Positions 57,201 to 64,000 of a stretch of DNA of 64,000 nt are shown piece by piece; within the stretch, counting starts at the first letter, position 1; every line of letters begins with the position of its first letter. The notes under the pieces are model-generated. The model worked only from the letters and a program-made list of their open reading frames with translations. It did not search any database and was not told the DNA's origin. Both the position numbers and the translations under genes were made by a program. Source of the DNA: Halobaculum sp. MBLA0143 (GTDB taxonomy: Archaea > Halobacteriota > Halobacteria > Halobacteriales > Haloferacaceae); assembly GCF_041361465.1 (NCBI RefSeq), contig NZ_JBGKAC010000001.1:2790001-2854000 (forward strand). Direction: 5' to 3'.

Positions 57201-58611
57201 GTTCGAGACGGCCGAAGAGTACCACGAGCGGAGCCTCTCGATCAAACAAGAGATCGGCGACCGCTCCGGGGAGGCGAAAAGTCTCGGAAGCCTCGGGACC
57301 ATCGCTCGAAACCGGGGAGAGTTCGAGACGGCCGAAGAGTACCACGAGCGGAGCCTCTCGATCGAGCAAGAGATCGGCGACCGCTCCGGGGAGGCCGACA
57401 GTCTCGGAAGCCTCGGGAACATCGCTCTCCAGCGGGGAGAGTTTGAGACGGCCGAAGAGTACCACGAGCGGAGCCTCTCGATCAAACAAGAGATCGGCGA
57501 CCGCTCCGGGGAGGCGAAAAGTCTCCACAGCCTCGGGACCATCGCTCGAAACCGGGGAGAGTTCGAGACGGCGACGGAACGCTATCAGTCGGCACTGGCA
57601 ATCTTCGAGGAACTCGGACAGGTGCGTGAGGCGATCCAGACGATCCAGAATCTCGTCAGGACAGCCGAGGGACTCGACGACGAGGAGGCCGCGATAGAGT
57701 GGGTCGAACGCGGCATCGAGCAACTCGACGATCTCGATCTCGCCGGGCTGGGCCAGGAACGACGTTGGTTCGTGAAACGGTTCGTACGACTCGACGGCGA
57801 CCGAGACGACCTGGAAGGCCTCTACACGACTGCGTTGCAGCGACTGTTGGAAGACGACTTCGCCGCCGCCAGCGACCTCCTCGAAGGCGTCTGGGACTGC
57901 CGCGAGTCGTTCGCGCCCGAAACGGACGCCTCCAGGATCTGTCTCCGTGCCGGCGTCGGGTACGCTGCACCAGCGACACAGAGAGATACCGACGGCGCTG
58001 CGAAAGTGGTCGAAACCGTCTGCGAGGCGGTCGAACCGCACCGCGACAGGCTCTCGGAGCCCGCCACGGCACTCCACGACCTCCTCGTCGACGGCGCGAC
58101 AGAGCACGACCCGGACGCGCTCCGAGAGCCAGCCGACCGCGAGGACCCAGGACTCGACGACCTGGAGCGGTTCGCGTACGCAGAACTGCTGGAACGGCTC
58201 GTCGGTGATCCGAAGCCGTTGGACATCTACCCAGAGGTAATCCGGGCAATGGTCACCGACGACGCCGAGTTCGCGGAAGTCGTCCGGTCGTGTCTCGCGG
58301 CGTGGGACCGACACACCGACACGGAGGGTGACCAGTACCGCGCCGCGCTCGCGGCGGGCGTCGTGCTCGAATTCCACCGCGAATTCGCCGACGAACTTCC
58401 AGCGGACCGCGAGAGCGTGTTCGGCGTGGTCCGCGAGAACCGCGAGCACCTCTCCGAGCCGATCGAAGCGCTGTTCGAGTACCTCGACACCGGCGCGACC
58501 GAGCACGGCCCCGAGGCGCTTCGGGAGGCGGCCGACCGCGAGGACCCGACGCTCGTCGATCTGGAACGGATTGCGGTCGCTGCCCTACTGACCACGCTCC
58601 AGTCACAGTAG
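54262..58611 (+). CDS. STAND-like P-loop NTPase with tandem TPR repeats
   Basis: The 1449-residue protein has an unassigned N-terminal 220 residues. An ATPase domain follows: Walker A HQLLFGPPGSGKTVACRQAA near 231, Walker B-like TLVVVEDAARN near 288. An acidic low-complexity insert at about 395-440 is followed by a helical linker. TPR repeats start near 770, with six almost identical 40-residue units at 851-1090. The C-terminus holds two copies of a unit with ATEHxPxALREPADREDP. P-loop plus repeats recalls STAND proteins such as Avs and MalT. The effector is not obvious; a defence or signalling role is inferred. Confidence 0.75.
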   Translation: MGLSPRTLKFAVDIGRKAYDRLTDTDLDAQIETAAMAAGERAAEDDEDLDPTGVRDLIAVTLQDSTELAEGVDELIERGEPVAAETELLAEELARLGNEYDPLAAVAVGSIDWPAVAETFLETFEREVAATDGDQRWLLFQAYNQRVLDAVTPDEFAEARQRLTDEGFDVVSDTDFETEIESPRLAWREPFDWHHLTNDYAVDRYHGDSDRTFTEEVLATLDGGGHQLLFGPPGSGKTVACRQAAAAWHHDDETGPVIHWRGGLSGKRIDPKTLEQAVETLRKLGDTLVVVEDAARNPTLPIFEFLNEDLADEPDVSVLLDAREYELDRLGQRIGRASDNDSVGQSVSNRLGTLTERDRVPYLSVREIDEIFDRFAATTDSNREVLPSAEAVFRHLTTIESRERETATPDDDHGETTAAATETSDATGEESSAEPNEADADAVRETPRITPEQIRQTVGGNSSVSVASPMLMLSYYLPVAADDEDADTADGEVDTDISKSPLEQRVRSVFDELNGSDKTDDESTPAVLRRRAVLTIATLAAADLPIHESYLYALADGDSDYDVIESVIDDYRGRVHFGRAGEVTGEGKHVFRSPHELWGLTYLYVHEMESKRSTVHFEKSMNTVFSVIGDESVRRELGDAKMAFRDQTYLFGFLKDDPTQVADTVVSQLFQIGKDRPTLVNLFGRTRRSRLELPEYCSDETFVKQSLWRSEMYRTVRPTDEWNSDADDTDRTRESDDGRHQSVVELRKARETASERDVETDWIEERFYRRLGRYARGQGDLRAAEWLFGASLARARRRENDHGVASSLQALGGVARMRGALDDAEEYLEECSEKLEETADASDLAAVVHSLGNIALQRGEFETAEECHERSLSIKQEIGDRSGEAKSLGSLGNIARNRGEFETAEEYHEQSLSIFEEIGDRSGEASSLHSLGLIALQRGELETAEEYHERSLSIKQEIGDRSGEAKSLGSLGTIARNRGEFETAEEYHERSLSIKQEIGDRSGEAKSLGSLGTIARNRGEFETAEEYHERSLSIEQEIGDRSGEADSLGSLGNIALQRGEFETAEEYHERSLSIKQEIGDRSGEAKSLHSLGTIARNRGEFETATERYQSALAIFEELGQVREAIQTIQNLVRTAEGLDDEEAAIEWVERGIEQLDDLDLAGLGQERRWFVKRFVRLDGDRDDLEGLYTTALQRLLEDDFAAASDLLEGVWDCRESFAPETDASRICLRAGVGYAAPATQRDTDGAAKVVETVCEAVEPHRDRLSEPATALHDLLVDGATEHDPDALREPADREDPGLDDLERFAYAELLERLVGDPKPLDIYPEVIRAMVTDDAEFAEVVRSCLAAWDRHTDTEGDQYRAALAAGVVLEFHREFADELPADRESVFGVVRENREHLSEPIEALFEYLDTGATEHGPEALREAADREDPTLVDLERIAVAALLTTLQSQ
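56812..57573 (+). repeat. Near-identical 120-bp TPR-coding tandem repeat
   Basis: Six full 120-bp units start at 56812, 56932, 57052, 57172, 57292 and 57412, with a partial seventh from 57532. Each codes for LGxIAxxRGEFETAEEYHER followed by SLSIxxEIGDRSGEAxSLxS. Differences cluster at a few positions (ALQ or ARN; N, T or L; KQ, FE or EQ; K, S or D), so units look like shuffled modules. Confidence 0.95.
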
Positions 58612-58724
58612 TCGGGACCGCGTCGCGCTCTCCGTCGGCATCGGTGCCCGATGTCTGGCAGTTTCACCGGCTATCGTAGACTGCACAGTGACAGTTCAGT
58701 GTTCGACCCGAACCGTGCGTACTA

Positions 58725-58750
58725 ATCTAGTGACACTACTTAGACTAGAT
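58725..58750. promoter_or_regulatory. Inverted repeat upstream of the DESGN-protein gene
   Basis: Arms atctagt (58725-58731) and actagat (58744-58750) are perfect inverted copies with a 12-base spacer, ending 13 bp before the ATG at 58764. The position suggests an operator over the start region. Confidence 0.35.
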
Positions 58751-58763
58751 AGTCGACGAGACG

Positions 58764-59663
58764 ATGTCTGACGACACGTATCCAGTCTCTCTCGAGAACC
58801 CCCGTTCCGACGACAGCGTTCGAGCCCGGAGTGTGGTCGGCGTCGACGAGTCCGGAAACGTGGGAGACGGTGTCTTCGTGACGGTTGCAGTTCGGGCTGC
58901 TCGTTCCAACGGTGTCGAGCTGGTTCGGCGGCTCGTCGAGAACGGGCTTCGACCGTTTCGGCACAAGTCTTCCTCGCTCGTTCGGTACAGCGACGTCGAC
59001 AAGGCGGATCGACGGCGGCGAGTGCGTGCGTTACTCGCGGATCTGTCTCACTCGACAGCGACGTGGGCTGCTGTACTCTCCGCCTCGCCGCTTGACGAGA
59101 CGGCAGCAGCAGCGATGTACGCAGTCGCAGCAAAGAAAGCAATCACGAACGGACTGGGACAGACTCGTCTAATGACAGACACCGTCGTACTTCGTGACGG
59201 CCAACTGGTGCGTGGTGAGCACGCACAGGCGCTTCCACGGCAGCTTCGTGGACACTGTGACGTGAGTTTCGAGCGAAACATCTGCCCGGTGTATCTCGCG
59301 CCGTTGGAGCAGGCCGAACGAACGTACCCTCAGGTAACTGCCGCAGACTACATCGCTGGCTCCCTCCGAGAAATAGCCGAGCAACACGGAACTATCGAGG
59401 CGGCAGTCGAGCAGTTCGACTACGAACAACCGGTGAGATTCGACAGCTCTTGGGACGAGCCTGCCCGCACTCCGAGTTCAGTGTATCGACTCGAACCAAT
59501 CGCTCCCATCCGCGAGAAACGTCTCAAGTCCCGAGCTATCGCGTGGCTTGCAGGAGGGGCGATCACACCCACCCGTGACCCGCTGGATCGTAACCGATAC
59601 CGAGGGTTGACTGATACGATCGACGACCCAGTCGTGTCGAACTACGTTACGGAACTCGACTGA
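58764..59663 (+). CDS. DESGN-motif protein resembling DUF3800/RNase H-fold nucleases
   Basis: The 299-residue protein has SVVGVDESGNVGDGVFVTVA near residue 25, where DUF3800 and RNase H-like proteins carry their first acidic pair. Later comes LVRYSDVDKADRRRRVRALL, a mid Asp in TRLMTDTVVLRDGQLVRGEH, and PQVTAADYIAGSLREIAEQH near 193, matching the family's final Asp (xADYIAG). These four acids suggest a metal-dependent nuclease core, though overall similarity is weak. It follows the STAND-like gene on the same strand after 152 bp. Confidence 0.65.
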   Translation: MSDDTYPVSLENPRSDDSVRARSVVGVDESGNVGDGVFVTVAVRAARSNGVELVRRLVENGLRPFRHKSSSLVRYSDVDKADRRRRVRALLADLSHSTATWAAVLSASPLDETAAAAMYAVAAKKAITNGLGQTRLMTDTVVLRDGQLVRGEHAQALPRQLRGHCDVSFERNICPVYLAPLEQAERTYPQVTAADYIAGSLREIAEQHGTIEAAVEQFDYEQPVRFDSSWDEPARTPSSVYRLEPIAPIREKRLKSRAIAWLAGGAITPTRDPLDRNRYRGLTDTIDDPVVSNYVTELD

Positions 59664-59999
59664 GGCTGTCGATCGGATGTAGAACTCGGACGTCATCGAA
59701 TTGTGAGCTACTACCTCACAATCCTCGTCGGATACGGTGGCGCGTTACGCTAACCACCACATCCGCGCCCTTAGTAAGCCGTAGAAGAGCGCGATTTATA
59801 TCCTTTTTGCCGCGAGATACTGCCGACCCTCTCGTCTTGCCGCAGCACAATCTATCTATTTGGCAAATATAGAACAAGTGGCCGAGTGAACAATCGGTAC
59901 CGTCGTCGGCAGGACGGCTCTGCCTACACCGCGCATCGACGAGATGGCTCCAGATTCGCCAGCAGCGTTTTGACGTTTACCGACAGCAAATGACACTGA
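59664..59999. other. Intergenic region with an inverted repeat
   Basis: No gene is seen in these 336 bp. They contain a perfect 8-bp inverted repeat, attgtgag (59700-59707) and ctcacaat (59715-59722), 37 bp after the previous stop, which may be a transcript-end hairpin. AT-rich boxes occur at 59794-59806 (gatttatatcctt) and 59847-59871. The second could start an unannotated short RNA, but none is recognisable. Confidence 0.4.
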
Positions 60000-60407
60000 A
60001 TGACAGAAGCCGGAATCCCGGTCGAGGAACTGCAACGACGGGAGCGTGCGGAGCTCTCGATCACGCCCGGGACGAACAAAGACGAGGCGCTGCGGTTTCT
60101 CGCCGCCAACCGCGACAGCGCGTTCCGTCCGCGGGAGGTCGCGGCCGAGACGGACGTGCCGGCGAACAGCGTCGGGAAGGTGCTCGAACGGCTGGAATCG
60201 GACGGCCTCGTCACGAACATCGGCGAGCACTACTCCGTCGATCGGCAGCGCACGGACGAGCTGACGACGGTGTTCGAGGATCTCCGGAATCTCGACCGGG
60301 TGCACGAGGCGGTCGAGTCACCGGCGCCCAGCGCAGACACCGAGCAGATTGCCACCGACGAAGCCGTCGACGAACTGGTCGAACAGGTCGCCGAGGAGAC
60401 GGAGTAG
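60000..60407 (+). CDS. Winged-HTH regulator
   Basis: The 135-residue protein has a MarR-like winged helix: GTNKDEALRFLAANRDSAFR, PREVAAETDVPANSVGKVLE and RLESDGLVTNIGEHYSVD. A Glu/Asp-rich C-terminus follows (AVDELVEQVAEETE). Similar haloarchaeal proteins are sometimes the DNA-binding partner of a small toxin. Here the next 70 bp contain no such gene, only a fragment of the sulfotransferase gene on the other strand. Confidence 0.7.
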   Translation: MTEAGIPVEELQRRERAELSITPGTNKDEALRFLAANRDSAFRPREVAAETDVPANSVGKVLERLESDGLVTNIGEHYSVDRQRTDELTTVFEDLRNLDRVHEAVESPAPSADTEQIATDEAVDELVEQVAEETE

Positions 60408-60477
60408 GTGATCGCGCGTGCCGTCGCAGTACGAACGGGGCGGTGTGGTCCAGTGAATCACTCGCCCAACTGCTTCC

Positions 60478-60599
60478 TCACCCCGCGACCCCACGCACGA
60501 ACCCGACGATCCGCCCCCGCGCCAGGACCAACTCCGTCAGCCCCCACAGCACGGCGACGAGTGCCGCGCCCGCGAGCGACGCGAACACCCACGAGTCCG
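60478..60599 (-). pseudogene. Duplicated 3' end of the arylsulfotransferase-family gene
   Basis: The minus strand reads DSWVFASLAGAALVAVLWGL, then TELVLARGRIVGFVRGVAG and a stop. It aligns base for base, with about a dozen differences and no gaps, to 61397-61518 at the end of the sulfotransferase gene. The differences keep the frame and are conservative, so the copy came from a related functional gene rather than decaying in place. Confidence 0.75.
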
Positions 60600-60629
60600 A
60601 CGGACTAGAACGAACCCTCCTCCTAGACC

Positions 60630-60645
60630 AGTGTGCTAGCACACT
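60630..60645. promoter_or_regulatory. 16-bp perfect palindrome at the vapB promoter
   Basis: The sequence agtgtgctagcacact is a perfect palindrome just upstream of a GAGTTTTAC box (60647-60655), which lies about 26 bp before the vapB GTG. This is the usual place for autoregulation by an AbrB-type antitoxin. Confidence 0.5.
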
Positions 60646-60678
60646 AGAGTTTTACCCGCCGAGGCTCTACCGACAGCT

Positions 60679-60930
60679 GTGAGCAGCGACAGCACTGACG
60701 CCGAGAGCAAGGTTTCCGGGAACCAGGCGAATATCCCGGCCCACATTCGACGCGAACTCGCCATCGACGACGGGGACCGGCTCCGCTGGCAACTCGAAGA
60801 CGACGGGACGGTAACGGTTCGTGTCGTTCGACGACAGGATAGAACGTTCGCTGATTTCGACGGCTACGACGGCGAGGAGACGACAGACGTTACGACCGAT
60901 CACGACGCCTGGGGCGTCGACAGCGAGTGA
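60679..60930 (+). CDS. vapB: VapB-type antitoxin (AbrB/SpoVT fold)
   Basis: The 83-residue protein has a swapped-hairpin AbrB domain (SKVSGNQANIPAHIRRELAI, DDGDRLRWQLEDDGTVTVRV). An acidic C-terminal tail (FADFDGYDGEETTDVTTDHD) would bind the toxin. It starts at a GTG and its stop directly abuts the vapC ATG, a typical two-gene operon. Binding to the upstream palindrome is inferred. Confidence 0.85.
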   Translation: MSSDSTDAESKVSGNQANIPAHIRRELAIDDGDRLRWQLEDDGTVTVRVVRRQDRTFADFDGYDGEETTDVTTDHDAWGVDSE

Positions 60931-61374
60931 ATGCCCCGTGCAGTAGTCGACACGACGGTCTTGTTTGCGGCTGCGTACCGCCGCGACGAGTCTCACGACC
61001 GCGCACTCTCAGTTATGCGCGGGTTCGACGACGGGACACTTCCGGAGGTAATTGTCTTGGACTACGTGCTCGCAGAGACGATCAACGGAATCACGACCCA
61101 TGCGGGCCACGACGCGGCCATCGACTTTCTCGACCGCGTCGAGTCGAGCACACGATTCCACCTCGACTCACCCACTGCGAACTGTCGTGCGAAGGGCAAG
61201 GCTCTGTTTCGTCAGCACGAACCGCTCTCGTTCGTCGACGCCTGTATCGTAGCGTACATGGAGACGACGGGACTCGACTACCTGTACGCACTCGACGACG
61301 ATTTCGATGCGGTCGAGGGTGTCCGTCGACTCGCTACGCCGGCGAATCCATACGATCCGAACGAGCACGAGTGA
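60931..61374 (+). CDS. vapC: VapC-type PIN-domain toxin
   Basis: The 147-residue PIN ribonuclease keeps the acidic site: Asp in RAVVDTTVLFAAAYRRDE, Glu in YVLAETINGITTHAG, Asp in LSFVDACIVAYMETTG and Asp in LYALDDDFDAVEGV. VapC toxins usually cut tRNA or rRNA until bound by VapB. The reading frame is intact. Confidence 0.88.
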   Translation: MPRAVVDTTVLFAAAYRRDESHDRALSVMRGFDDGTLPEVIVLDYVLAETINGITTHAGHDAAIDFLDRVESSTRFHLDSPTANCRAKGKALFRQHEPLSFVDACIVAYMETTGLDYLYALDDDFDAVEGVRRLATPANPYDPNEHE

Positions 61375-61396
61375 CTGTGTTTTCGTACCTGAGGCG

Positions 61397-62800
61397 TCAC
61401 CCCGCGACCCCACGCACGAACCCGACGATCCGCCCCCGCGCCAGGACCAACTCTGCGAGCCCCCACAGCACCACAACGAGCACAGCGCCCACGAGCGACG
61501 CGAACGCCCACGAGTCCATCCAGACGGGCTGGATCCACGGGGTGACGTGCGACCACGTCACGGCGAACTCCGTCGTGAGCCCGGCGACGGGTGTGCCGGC
61601 GAAGGTGTTCTGGACGGTCGCGGCGAAGGTGTTGGTGTCGCCGGTGCCCTCGATCAGCCCGGCGGAGCCGGTGAGGCTGTAGTTACCCGACACGCCCTGG
61701 TCGGTCATCGTCGGGCCGTTGGACTCGTCGCCGGTCCCGAGGCGTTCGGCCTCGTAGGCGCCCCAGGTGGCGTAGTACTCCCAGACGATCTTCCCCTGCG
61801 GTGTCACCTCGATCACGCGATGGTTCAGCGAGTCCGTGATGAGGGTGTTGCCGTTGGGTAGTCGGTCGGCGTCGCGCGGCCACGACAGCTGGCCGTCGCC
61901 GACGCTCCAGATCTGCTCCCACTCGCCGTCGCGCTTCGTGTACTCCACGACCCGGTCGTTCTCGGAGTCGGCCACGAGGATTGTCGGGTTGCCCGCCTCG
62001 CTCACGAGCCAGTCCGGATTGTGTTGTTCGAACATCGTCTCGTGATCGCCGTCCTCGCCGAGCCGCTCGACGATCTCTTTGCTCTCGCGGTCGACGACAA
62101 TCGCCTGGTCGAAGTTCCGCGGCGACAGGAGGAACCGCCCGTCGCCGATCCGGTCGACGTCGTTGACGTGGGTCCAGTCCTCCGAGAAGCCACCGTCCGT
62201 CGAGTTGGGGTAGTGGTTCCGGAACGTCCACTCCCAGACGAACTCCTCGGCCTCCCGGTCGTAGATCACGATCCGGTCGTTGCTCACCTCCGTCTCGTTG
62301 TTCCAGTTTCGCATGTTGGCGATCACGAGGTTCCCGTTCGGGAGCATGTCCACGTCGTGGGTGTCGGTCATGTCGAACCGTTCCTTCCAGACGGCGTTTC
62401 GGGTCGTCCGGTTCAGCTCCATCACGAGCGTCCCGTCCGGGTTCGTGGAGACGACGAGTAAGTTCCCGTTCGCCAACGGGTCGACGTCGTAGAACCAGGT
62501 CGCGTCGTACGGCCCGCCGTCGAACACCCAGTTCGTCTGCCCGTTCGGCCCGGCCGAGACGACCCGCGCGGGCTTCTTCTCTGCGCCCTGTCCCTGGAAG
62601 TGGAACCCCTGGATCGAGACGATGGTGTCGTTGTCGGCCGGCTCGCTGACGGTGCCCGGCTCCAGCCCGACCTGCCCGGGCGTGCCACTCGACTGCGGCG
62701 CGACGGCCGCGACGCCCGCCGGCGCCACCAAGGCGACGACGAGTCCGAACACGGCCAGTCGGGCGAGCCGGCGGCGCCCGCCGAGACGGTCGTCTGTCAT
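61397..62800 (-). CDS. Arylsulfotransferase (ASST)-family membrane-anchored protein
   Basis: The 467-residue protein has a signal (ARLAVFGLVVALVAPAGVAA), a beta-propeller body with repeated D-x-LPNGN units (DVDPLANGNLLVVSTNPDG, DTHDVDMLPNGNLVIANMRN, DADRLPNGNTLITDSLNHRV) and a C-terminal membrane helix (FASLVGAVLVVVLWGLAELV). This matches the ASST family, whose bacterial members move sulfate between phenols outside the membrane. Catalysis here is not proven, and NHL-type binding propellers look similar. Confidence 0.75.
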   Translation of the reverse strand: MTDDRLGGRRRLARLAVFGLVVALVAPAGVAAVAPQSSGTPGQVGLEPGTVSEPADNDTIVSIQGFHFQGQGAEKKPARVVSAGPNGQTNWVFDGGPYDATWFYDVDPLANGNLLVVSTNPDGTLVMELNRTTRNAVWKERFDMTDTHDVDMLPNGNLVIANMRNWNNETEVSNDRIVIYDREAEEFVWEWTFRNHYPNSTDGGFSEDWTHVNDVDRIGDGRFLLSPRNFDQAIVVDRESKEIVERLGEDGDHETMFEQHNPDWLVSEAGNPTILVADSENDRVVEYTKRDGEWEQIWSVGDGQLSWPRDADRLPNGNTLITDSLNHRVIEVTPQGKIVWEYYATWGAYEAERLGTGDESNGPTMTDQGVSGNYSLTGSAGLIEGTGDTNTFAATVQNTFAGTPVAGLTTEFAVTWSHVTPWIQPVWMDSWAFASLVGAVLVVVLWGLAELVLARGRIVGFVRGVAG

Positions 62801-62877
62801 TGTCTCTCGGGAGTCGCGGTGTCGTTGAAACGTTTGTGTTCCCGGCCGCCTGTGGGGCGGCCGTGTGAGTCTGCGAA

Positions 62878-63675
62878 CTACCCGCCCAGGAAGTCCTGTC
62901 GGACGGTCTCGTCGGCCAGCAACGTCTCCCCGGCGTCCTCGTAACGGTTCTCACCGCCGACGAGGACGTACCCTCGATCACACCGGCGCAGCGCCTCCTT
63001 GGCGTTCTGCTCGACCATCAGAATCGCCGTCCCGGTGTCGTTGATCTCGCTCACCTTCTCGAACATCTCGTCGACGAGGTCGGGCGCGAGCCCGGCGGAC
63101 GGTTCGTCCAACAGGAGCATCTCCGGCGAGAGCATGAGCGCGCGCCCCATCGCCAGCATCTGTTGTTGACCGCCGCTCATCGTCCCGGCCTTCTGGTCCT
63201 GGCGTTCCTCCAGGATGGGGAATCGCTGGAACACCTCCCGCAACGCGTCTTCGGGGGTCTCGTCCAGGATGTACGCCCCCATCTCGAGGTTCTCCCGGAC
63301 GGTCAACGACGCGAACACGTTGTCGTTCTGCGGGACGTAGCCCAGCCCCTCGTAGATGATCTCCTCGGGGTCCATCGCGGTGATCTCCGTCCCGGCGAAC
63401 GTCACCGTCCCGCCCATGTGGCTCGTGAGTCCGAACACGGACTTCATCACCGTCGACTTGCCGGCCCCGTTCGGGCCGACGATGGTGACGTACTCGCCGT
63501 CCCGAACGTCCAAGTCCACGTCAGAGAGGATCTGGAGATCGCCGTAGCCGGCGTCCAGCCCGCGGACCCGTAAGAGTGCGTCCGACCACGTCTCGATCTC
63601 CGTCTCGGCGCCGCCCGTGGCACCGATGTCGTCGCCGGTCGGCTCGTCTGCGGCCGGCGCGTCCGTCTCGCTCAC
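62878..63675 (-). CDS. livF: Branched-chain amino acid ABC transporter ATPase LivF
   Basis: The 265-residue ATPase has Walker A VTIVGPNGAGKSTVMKSVFG, the Q-loop YVPQNDNVFASLTVRENLEM, signature AGTMSGGQQQMLAMGRALML and Walker B MLLLDEPSAGLAPDLVDEMF, in the LivF pattern. A 35-residue acidic N-terminal extension is typical of haloarchaea. Its ATG overlaps the livG stop by four bases, so the pair is coupled. The substrate (amino acid or urea-like) is not fixed by sequence. Confidence 0.92.
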   Translation of the reverse strand: MSETDAPAADEPTGDDIGATGGAETEIETWSDALLRVRGLDAGYGDLQILSDVDLDVRDGEYVTIVGPNGAGKSTVMKSVFGLTSHMGGTVTFAGTEITAMDPEEIIYEGLGYVPQNDNVFASLTVRENLEMGAYILDETPEDALREVFQRFPILEERQDQKAGTMSGGQQQMLAMGRALMLSPEMLLLDEPSAGLAPDLVDEMFEKVSEINDTGTAILMVEQNAKEALRRCDRGYVLVGGENRYEDAGETLLADETVRQDFLGG

Positions 63676-64000
63676 ACGTCACCTCCGAGGTACGCCTCGA
63701 TCACGTCCTCGTTCGACTTCACTGCCGCCGGCGGCCCCTCCATGAGCACCGACCCCTGGTGCATCACGATGACGTGTTCACAGTTCTCCATGATCAGGTC
63801 CATGTCGTGTTCGACGATGAGGAAGGTGTACCCCTCCTCGCGCAGTTCGTGAACGTGCTCCAGCAGACGTTCCTCCAGCGACGGGTTGACCCCCGCGAAC
63901 GGCTCGTCGAGTAAGAGCACGTCCGGCTCCGTCAGGAGTGCTCGGGCCAACTCCAACAGCTTCCGTTGGCCCCCCGAGAGGTTGCCGGCGTACTCGTGTG
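63672..64000 (-). CDS. livG: Branched-chain amino acid ABC transporter ATPase LivG, partial
   Basis: The visible C-terminal 109 codons start inside the signature (HEYAGNLSGGQRKLLELARA). They include Walker B VLLLDEPFAGVNPSLEERLL, the switch histidine in FLIVEHDMDLIMENCEHVIV and the LivG-type tail MEGPPAAVKSNEDVIEAYLG. The N-terminus lies beyond the window edge. Confidence 0.9.
   Translation of the reverse strand, partial: HEYAGNLSGGQRKLLELARALLTEPDVLLLDEPFAGVNPSLEERLLEHVHELREEGYTFLIVEHDMDLIMENCEHVIVMHQGSVLMEGPPAAVKSNEDVIEAYLGGDV

Noticed and set aside
54256-58506. Minus-strand frames opposite the large NTPase, including a repeat protein on the reverse of the TPR units
   Set aside because: The repeated translation comes from the 120-bp DNA repeat; the plus-strand frame has the P-loop and TPR signatures.

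Overview
The window is a chromosomal stretch of a haloarchaeon (class Halobacteria). Support for this comes from the very high GC, strongly acidic proteins, many leaderless starts about 25-30 bp after an AT-rich box, Tat-type lipoprotein signals, and archaeal genes in haloarchaeal form: S6e, EndA, TrpRS with a long insert, a geranylgeranylglyceryl phosphate synthase, Drg GTPase, HemAT and the A-type ATP synthase. I cannot name a genus from sequence alone.

Layout. 1-7100: edge-truncated SatD-like gene, VOC protein, a minus-strand run of small haloarchaeal proteins ending in S6e, then endA and trpS separated by a 29-bp tandem repeat. 7300-16650: exported acidic protein, pdxS, DedA-type protein, a CxxC thioredoxin-like lipoprotein overlapping a cysteine-bearing membrane protein, a bPH2/Yip1-like membrane pair, tmk, the globin-coupled aerotaxis transducer, cyclophilin and a TbsP-like regulator. 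16770-25640 is accessory and damaged: a lipoprotein, a C39-like peptidase whose Tat signal has no in-frame start, and a large type IIG-like restriction-modification gene broken twice. One break is a frameshift in an 8-base homopolymer. The other is a tandem block of IS1341-type elements with two intact-looking tnpB genes and four right-end-type hairpins. 25770-44500: GGGP synthase, two chemotaxis transducers, pyrF, oxidase-associated small membrane proteins, HxlR regulator, drg, aspartate kinase, phosphoesterases, a 7TM histidine kinase divergent from a membrane-anchored HTH regulator, and a 5'-nucleotidase-like enzyme. 44600-53600: the A-type ATP synthase genes in order H-I-K-E-C-F-A-B on the minus strand, with no D subunit beside B.

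53700-61400 is a second accessory block. It holds a ribbon-helix-helix regulator and a 1449-residue P-loop NTPase with nearly identical 40-residue TPR units (STAND-like architecture). Next come a protein with a DESGN motif resembling DUF3800/RNase H-fold nucleases, an HTH protein, and a VapBC pair bracketed by a duplicated fragment of the neighbouring sulfotransferase gene. 61397-64000 holds an arylsulfotransferase-family protein and the ATPases LivF and (partial) LivG of a branched-chain amino acid ABC importer.

The best candidates for something undescribed are the STAND/TPR plus DESGN-protein pair, and the stacked TnpB elements inside a restriction gene that is also frameshifted at a homopolymer.
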